A DNA stretch of 9,845 nucleotides from the NCBI GenBank assembly GCA_009843585.1, contig VYDC01000174.1, forward strand, positions 8,767-18,611, in the 5' to 3' direction. Below, one piece after another: positions 6,450-9,845 of this stretch. The stretch is from Chloroflexota bacterium (GTDB taxonomy: Bacteria; Chloroflexota; Dehalococcoidia; UBA2979). Both the position numbers and the translations under genes were made by a program. How positions within the stretch are numbered: position 1 is the first letter of the stretch; every line of letters begins with the position of its first letter. The notes under the pieces were generated by a model, which saw only the letters and a program-made list of their open reading frames with translations, was not told the origin of the DNA and did not search any database.

Positions 6450-6746
6450 TCAGGTCGGCCGGTGGCGGTGCACCACCTCCACGTCGAAGCGCCGCCAGAG
6501 GAGCAGAACGCGCTCGGCGTCGACGACGACGCGCTCGGCCCACTGGCCGAGCGCGGGCGCGACGTGGACCTGCACGCCTGCGAGCTCGACCGTCTCGTAG
6601 CGGGAGAGGTCCTTGCGCTTCAGGTAGGTGTCGACCGGCACCTCGAGCCGGCCCGTTCAGCCGACCGGCGGCAGGAAGTCGAGCGCCATCCGGCCGCCGC
6701 GCTCCCGGACCAGCGCCAGCGCGTCCTCCGTGAGCCGGAGTTCCAC
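6450..6746 (-). CDS. HesB/IscA-like protein with in-frame UGA, candidate selenoprotein (Sec30)
   Basis: The frame runs from a GTG at 6746, with a purine-rich GAGGGGGGAGG ribosome binding site just upstream, through one in-frame UGA (6659 to 6657) to a final UGA at 6450-6452. Reading the internal UGA as selenocysteine gives 98 residues. Residues 1-29 end in ALDFLPPVG, residue 30 is the UGA, and 31-98 continue TGRLEVPVDTYLKRKDL, then VELAGVQVHVAPAL and VLLLWRRFDVEV. The overall pattern resembles the small IscA/HesB fold: an N-terminal LxLTxxA, a Gly-X-Thr-Gly at the position of IscA's Gly-Cys-Ser-Gly, and a later GVxVxVxP. The UGA thus replaces a cluster-binding Cys. No Cys is present anywhere in the protein, and the C-terminal Cys pair of IscA is absent (HRHR instead). 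A SECIS-like hairpin follows the UGA. The gene is divergent from a glutaredoxin-like gene. A standard gene caller would miss it or report only residues 37-98. The alternative is a pseudogene with a nonsense mutation. Confidence 0.7.
6626..6643 (-). promoter_or_regulatory. SECIS-like hairpin downstream of the in-frame UGA
   Basis: On the minus strand AGGTG (6643-6639) pairs with CACCT (6630-6626). Inside, a C-A mismatch and one C-G pair close a GGUC tetraloop (6636-6633). The loop begins 20 nt after the UGA. The E. coli fdhF SECIS also presents GGUC in its apical loop at almost the same distance, with a bulged U in the stem where this one has the mismatch. A competing 7-bp GC hairpin (6654-6650 with 6639-6635, plus flanking pairs) is possible, so the fold is not certain. 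Confidence 0.55.
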
Positions 6747-6856
6747 GGCCTCCCCCCTCTCGCCCGCCCGATCGTACGGCGTGCGCGGGCCGGAGGGAGG
6801 GCGCGGAGCGGCGCGAGTCGCTACGCTGCCGCGAGCGGCGGAGCGGAGGGCTCGCG

Positions 6857-7249
6857 ATGGTGCGGCTGGTGGTCTACGGACGATCCTCGTTCTGCCCGGA
6901 CATGCACCGCTGGCAACGGTGGGTCTCGGAGCACCCCCTCGCCTACGAGGAGCTGGACATCGAGCGCGACGCGGAGGCCCGCGCCAGGGTCGTCGCCTGG
7001 ACGGGGCACGAGTCGGTGCCGACGCTCGTGATCGCGCCCCCAGACGGCGTCGAGCCCATCGAGGAGCCGGCGCCCCTGGGGAGCCGGAGCGCGCGCGCCG
7101 TCGACCGGGGCACGATGCTCACCGAGCCGAACCTCGGCCAGATCGGGCCCTTCCTCCGCCGACACGGCATCCCCTACTCGGGCGACGACGAGGAGGAGGG
7201 CTCAGCGGGCGAGAGACCCTCCGGATGGTGGCGGCGGCTTGGCATCTAG
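6857..7249 (+). CDS. Glutaredoxin-like protein with a CPDM active site
   Basis: A 130-residue cytosolic protein with a thioredoxin fold of the glutaredoxin/mycoredoxin kind. The first strand LVVYGRSSFC leads to Cys13 in Cys-Pro-Asp-Met, a single-Cys version of the usual CPYC. YEELDIERDAEAR (about 31-43) is the second strand and helix, VPTLVI (55-60) carries the conserved cis-Pro, and MLTEPNLGQIGPFL (about 92-105) matches the LTEP-type end of these proteins. An acidic, low-complexity tail (about 113-122, DDEEEGSAGE) follows. With one Cys it should act by a monothiol mechanism or bind a cluster with glutathione or a similar thiol; this is inference. GGAGGG 6 nt before the ATG supports the start. 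It is divergent from the Sec candidate gene (110 nt apart) and 60 nt ahead of the thioredoxin gene. Confidence 0.75.
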   Translation: MVRLVVYGRSSFCPDMHRWQRWVSEHPLAYEELDIERDAEARARVVAWTGHESVPTLVIAPPDGVEPIEEPAPLGSRSARAVDRGTMLTEPNLGQIGPFLRRHGIPYSGDDEEEGSAGERPSGWWRRLGI

Positions 7250-7309
7250 GGACCGGGCCGCCCCGCTCCCGACCGATGCCGCGAGCCGTCGCCGCCGCAG
7301 CGAGGCGAG

Positions 7310-7879
7310 ATGACGGCGACGGTCCGGCCCCGCGGGCCGGAGGGCGCCCGGCTGGGCCGGCTGCTGCTGGGAGCCGCCGCGATCGTGCTGGTCGTGCTCC
7401 TGGCGAAGGGCGCCCTCGAGCGCGCCCCGGACGGGCCCGCCGCCGGCGCGCCGGCCCCCGACTTCGCGCTCCCGCTGCTCGGCGGGCCGCGCGACGCCAC
7501 GGTGAGCTCGAGCGATCTCGCGGGCCGCACCGCCGTGATCAACGTGTGGGCCTCCTGGTGTCCCCCCTGCCGCGAGGAGGCGCCGGCCCTCCGGCGTGCG
7601 CACGAGAGGGCCGATCCGGAGCTCGTCGCCTTCCTGGGCGTCGTGCACCGCGACGTCGAGAGCGACGCCCGCGACTTCGTCGAGCGCTTCGGCCTCCGCT
7701 ACCCGCACGCCGTCGACGACGGCTCCTTCGACCGCGCCTACGGCGTCCGCGGCGTGCCGATGACCTTCGTCGTCGACCCCTCCGGGCGCCTCGCCGCCGC
7801 GCACTTCGGCCCGATATCGGAGTCGCGCCTCGCGGTGCTCATCGAGGAGGCCCGGGCCGGAGCCGGGGCGGCGCCGTGA
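7310..7879 (+). CDS. TlpA/ResA-like membrane-anchored thioredoxin
   Basis: A 189-residue thioredoxin-fold protein anchored by one N-terminal membrane segment (about residues 17-33), with its catalytic domain on the outer face of the membrane. The domain starts at GAPAPDFALPLLGG (46-59). The active site is WASWCPPC (80-87, Cys84 and Cys87), and the cis-Pro loop is GVPMTFVVDPSGR (148-160). DLAGRTAVINVWA and the insert between active site and cis-Pro loop match TlpA/ResA proteins, which reduce disulfides during cytochrome c maturation or in other extracytoplasmic thiol chemistry. A weak GAGG precedes the ATG. The stop overlaps the next gene's GTG as GTGA, so the thioredoxin and the membrane protein are probably translationally coupled. 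No cytochrome c maturation genes are visible nearby. Confidence 0.9.
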   Translation: MTATVRPRGPEGARLGRLLLGAAAIVLVVLLAKGALERAPDGPAAGAPAPDFALPLLGGPRDATVSSSDLAGRTAVINVWASWCPPCREEAPALRRAHERADPELVAFLGVVHRDVESDARDFVERFGLRYPHAVDDGSFDRAYGVRGVPMTFVVDPSGRLAAAHFGPISESRLAVLIEEARAGAGAAP

Positions 7880-8598
7880 GCTCCCTCCTCGACGCCGTCT
7901 ACCTGCGCGGGGAGTTCGTCTCGCTCGTCGTCGTCCTGGTGGTGCTCTGGGTCGCGGCGCCGCGCGTCGCCTCGCTGATCGCGCTTCCCCGCGCGCCGAT
8001 AGGCTCGCTCTACTCGGACTCGGTGATCATCTTCGTGGTCTCAGGCCGCGTCGCCTACCTGCTCGCCGAGTCGCCGGAGACGCTCCTCGACCCGCTGGTG
8101 GCGATCCGAGTCCAGGGCGGGATCGATCCGCTGTGGGGGGCGGTGGCGACGCTCGCCGTCCTCGCGTGGGCGGCGCGGCGCCAGGGAGCCGCCGCGTACT
8201 GGCCGCTCGCGACGGCGTGGGCGCTGGGGCTCGCGATCGCCGTCGCCGCCTACGACCTCAGCTGCCCGCTGCGCGACGCCTGCTACGGCGCGCGCGCGGA
8301 GCCGCCGCTGGGCTTCCGGATGTCGGGGCTCGCCGACACCCGGCTCGCCACGCCCGCCCTCGAAGGGGCGCTGCTGCTCGCCCTGCTGGGCGCCCTCGTG
8401 CTCACCTGGCGGCGCTGGCGCGCGGGGGTCGCGGCCCACGTGCTGGTGGGCGGCGTCGCGCTCCTCCGGCTGGGCCTGACGCCGCTCTCCGCGACCGGCT
8501 GGAGCGGCTGGGGCGCCGAGGAGGCCGCGCTCGCCGCCGTCGTCTCAGCCGCCGGGGCCGGCGCCGCGTGGCGCCAGCTCGGGCCCGCGCCCGGCTGA
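7876..8598 (+). CDS. Lgt-like polytopic membrane protein
   Basis: A 240-residue integral membrane protein with about seven hydrophobic segments (near 13-29, 46-63, 84-100, 108-126, 163-178, 184-200, 215-231). The layout resembles prolipoprotein diacylglyceryl transferase: SGRVAYLL (56-63), a GG-turn near 81-82, CYG (136-138) before a PPLGF stretch, and R-x-ATPALEGALLL (156-168) like Lgt's R-x-PxQLYEA. Several Lgt residues do not appear: the HGG His is absent (QGGIDPLWG here), and the GRxGNF/NGE motif is replaced by AAYDLSCPLRDACYG. Two Cys (130 and 136) lie close together in that loop. The GTG start overlaps the thioredoxin stop. It may be a divergent Lgt paralogue working with, or being reduced by, the neighbouring thioredoxin. 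True Lgt activity is doubtful. Confidence 0.65.
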   Translation: MSSLLDAVYLRGEFVSLVVVLVVLWVAAPRVASLIALPRAPIGSLYSDSVIIFVVSGRVAYLLAESPETLLDPLVAIRVQGGIDPLWGAVATLAVLAWAARRQGAAAYWPLATAWALGLAIAVAAYDLSCPLRDACYGARAEPPLGFRMSGLADTRLATPALEGALLLALLGALVLTWRRWRAGVAAHVLVGGVALLRLGLTPLSATGWSGWGAEEAALAAVVSAAGAGAAWRQLGPAPG

Positions 8599-8608
8599 GC
8601 GCGGGCTC
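8581..8608. terminator. GC hairpin overlapping the end of the Lgt-like gene
   Basis: Bases 8583-8590 pair perfectly with 8599-8606, and 8582:8607 (G-U) and 8581:8608 extend the stem to 10 bp. The 8-nt loop contains the TGA stop of the Lgt-like gene. It lies between convergent genes and has no U-tract. Confidence 0.5.
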
Positions 8609-8632
8609 AGCCCCGCACCCGGCCCGGCCTCC

Positions 8633-9845
8633 TCAGGAGCGCGGCAGGCCGAGGCCCCGGGTCGCGATCACGTTGCGCTGGATCTCGGACGTCCCGCCGC
8701 GGATCGTGCTCGAGACGGACTCCATGTACTGGTAGCCGGCGAAGCCGTGCAGCGGCGTGAGCGGCTCGTCGGCATCGGTGAGCTGCCCGTAGAGGCCGAG
8801 CGCCTTCGCCATCGCGACGGCGATCTTCTGCGAGAGCTCCGAGGCGAAGAGCTTCCCCATCGACGCCTCGTAGTTCGGCACGAGGCCGCGGGCCTGCAGC
8901 GAGGCGATCCGCGCGGAGAGGTGCTGCACGACCTCCGTGTCGATGTAGCGATCGGTGAGCAGCCCCCGCACCGCGGCGGCGAGACGGCGCCCGGAGGCCC
9001 GCTCGCGCGCACGCGCCTCCTCCAGGATCAGGCGGATCTGCGCCTTCGCCCGCACGCCGCCCGCCACGTTGGAGCGCTCGAAGTCGAGCAGCGTCATCGC
9101 GACGTACCAGCCCCGGTTCTCCTCGCCGACCACGTTCTCGGCCGGGACGCGGACATCCTCGAAGAAGACCTCGTTGAAGATGTGGTAGTCGGCCATGTTC
9201 ACGAGCGGCCGGATCGAGATGCCGGGCGTGCCGCGCTCCATCAGGAGCAGCGAGATCCCGCGGTGCTTCGGCGCGTCGACGTCGGTGCGCGTCAGGACGA
9301 AGAGCCAGTCGGCCTGGTGCGCGAGCGTCGTCCAGATCTTCTGCCCGTTCACCACGTACTCGTCGCCGTCGCGGACCGCGCGCGTCGTGAGCGAGGCGAG
9401 ATCCGAGCCCGCGCCCGGCTCGGAGTATCCCTGCCCCCAGATCACGCGGCCGGCGAGCACCTCCGGCAGGTGCCGGCGCTTCTGCTCGTCGGAGCCGTGG
9501 ACGATGAGCGTGGGGCCGATCATCTGCGTGCCGAGGCCCCCGATGTCCGGGGCGTCGGCCCGCGCCATCTCCTGGTTGAGGATGAACTGCTCGCGGACGG
9601 TGAGGCCCGCCCCGCCGTACTCCGCCGGCCAGTGCGGGGCCACCCAGCCGCGCTCGACCAGCGCCTCGCGCCACGTCCGCGCCGCCTCGCGCCGCTCCGG
9701 CTCCTGGGCGAGCCGATCCCCCTGCCACGGACGATGCGTGCGCCGGCGCAGCTGGACCGAGCGATCGCGGTAGTAGCCGGGAAGCCTCGCCCCGATCAGC
9801 GTGCGCACCTCGGCGCGAAAGGCCGCCTCCCCCGCGCTGTCCGCC
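8633..9845 (-). CDS. Acyl-CoA dehydrogenase family protein (N-terminus cut by right edge)
   Basis: A second FAD-dependent acyl-CoA dehydrogenase, with 403 residues visible. The first ones (ADSAGEAAFRAEV) align with residues 4-16 of the dehydrogenase at 3178-4410, so only about three residues plus the start codon are missing. Conserved parts, numbered from the first visible residue, are PAEYGGAGLT (73-82), YSEPGAGSDLAS (140-151), NGQKIWTT (166-173), HRGISLLLM (194-202), LLDFERSN (252-259) and GGTSEIQRNVIATRGLGLPR (383-402). The MCAD-type C-terminal catalytic Glu is again absent (Arg-Gly-Gly-Thr); Glu256 in LLDFERSN is the likely base. It converges on the Lgt-like gene with a 34-nt gap. It is a paralogue of the other dehydrogenase in the window, and their different central regions suggest different acyl substrates. 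An internal GTG at 9808 is not the start, since homology extends beyond it. Confidence 0.93.
   Translation of the reverse strand, partial: ADSAGEAAFRAEVRTLIGARLPGYYRDRSVQLRRRTHRPWQGDRLAQEPERREAARTWREALVERGWVAPHWPAEYGGAGLTVREQFILNQEMARADAPDIGGLGTQMIGPTLIVHGSDEQKRRHLPEVLAGRVIWGQGYSEPGAGSDLASLTTRAVRDGDEYVVNGQKIWTTLAHQADWLFVLTRTDVDAPKHRGISLLLMERGTPGISIRPLVNMADYHIFNEVFFEDVRVPAENVVGEENRGWYVAMTLLDFERSNVAGGVRAKAQIRLILEEARARERASGRRLAAAVRGLLTDRYIDTEVVQHLSARIASLQARGLVPNYEASMGKLFASELSQKIAVAMAKALGLYGQLTDADEPLTPLHGFAGYQYMESVSSTIRGGTSEIQRNVIATRGLGLPRS

Noticed and set aside
6450..6452. The final UGA of the HesB-like gene as a second selenocysteine, since a hairpin (6418-6436) also follows it.
   Set aside because: Another in-frame UGA comes three codons later and no family sequence continues. 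The 8-bp perfect stem looks like a terminator, so a normal stop is simpler.
6450..6641. A stand-alone 63-residue protein starting at a GTG inside the HesB-like frame.
   Set aside because: It starts in mid-domain, whereas a strong ribosome binding site and matching N-terminal sequence lie upstream in the same frame before the UGA at 6657-6659. It reads better as the second part of a UGA-interrupted gene.
1..9845. Reassignment of UGA to an amino acid (alternative genetic code) as the reason for the internal UGA.
   Set aside because: Most genes here end in UGA at the expected protein length, including three GTGA stop/start overlaps where read-through would make no sense.
1..9845. tRNA, rRNA, CRISPR array, transposase or riboswitch.
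   Set aside because: No cloverleaf, repeat-spacer pattern, transposase motif or recognisable aptamer was seen on either strand when reading through. The only sizeable repeat is the edge palindrome.

Overview
This is a very GC-rich window (about 70% or more by eye) with tight gene packing, GTG starts, GTGA stop/start overlaps and U-tract-free GC hairpins between genes. These traits, an F420-type guanylyltransferase/transferase pair, two acyl-CoA dehydrogenases and MaoC-type hydratases suggest an aerobic soil-type bacterium. An actinobacterial lineage such as Thermoleophilia, or another F420-making GC-rich lineage such as Binatota, would fit. The sequence alone does not settle the phylum.

Layout, left to right. 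(1) 1-561 (+): C-terminal half of a chromate transporter (ChrA), cut by the left edge. The first 71 bases form a perfect 31-bp inverted repeat that looks like a contig-end artefact. (2) 604-1368 (+): a tandem DUF427 protein. (3) 2085-3044 and 1414-2088 (-): a cofD-cofC operon for the first steps of coenzyme F420 synthesis, converging on gene 2 across a GC hairpin. (4) 3178-4410 (+): an acyl-CoA dehydrogenase, divergent from cofD. (5) 5393-6316 and 4491-5396 (-): a tandem pair of paralogous double-hotdog MaoC-like hydratases, converging on the dehydrogenase across a 28-nt GC palindrome. (6) 6450-6746 (-): a small gene easily missed because an in-frame UGA interrupts it. (7) 6857-8598 (+): a glutaredoxin-like protein, a TlpA/ResA-like thioredoxin and an Lgt-like membrane protein. 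(8) 8633 to the right edge (-): a second acyl-CoA dehydrogenase missing only a few N-terminal residues.

The most interesting item is gene 6. A 29-codon segment with a strong ribosome binding site and a 68-codon segment lie in one frame, separated by a single UGA. Read through, they give a 98-residue HesB/IscA-like protein in which the UGA falls in a Gly-UGA-Thr-Gly context, where IscA has its cluster-binding Cys in Gly-Cys-Ser-Gly. About 20 nt after the UGA a hairpin shows a GGUC apical loop, as in the E. coli fdhF SECIS. I read it as a HesB-like selenoprotein. It is divergent from a glutaredoxin-like gene and a thioredoxin/membrane pair, so positions 6450-8598 may form a thiol/selenol and Fe-S handling cluster.

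The dehydrogenases and hydratases probably act together: oxidation of an acyl-CoA to the enoyl-CoA, then hydration. The substrate cannot be read from the sequence. No tRNA, rRNA, CRISPR array or insertion sequence was seen. With gene 6 included, no gap without a gene exceeds about 135 bases.
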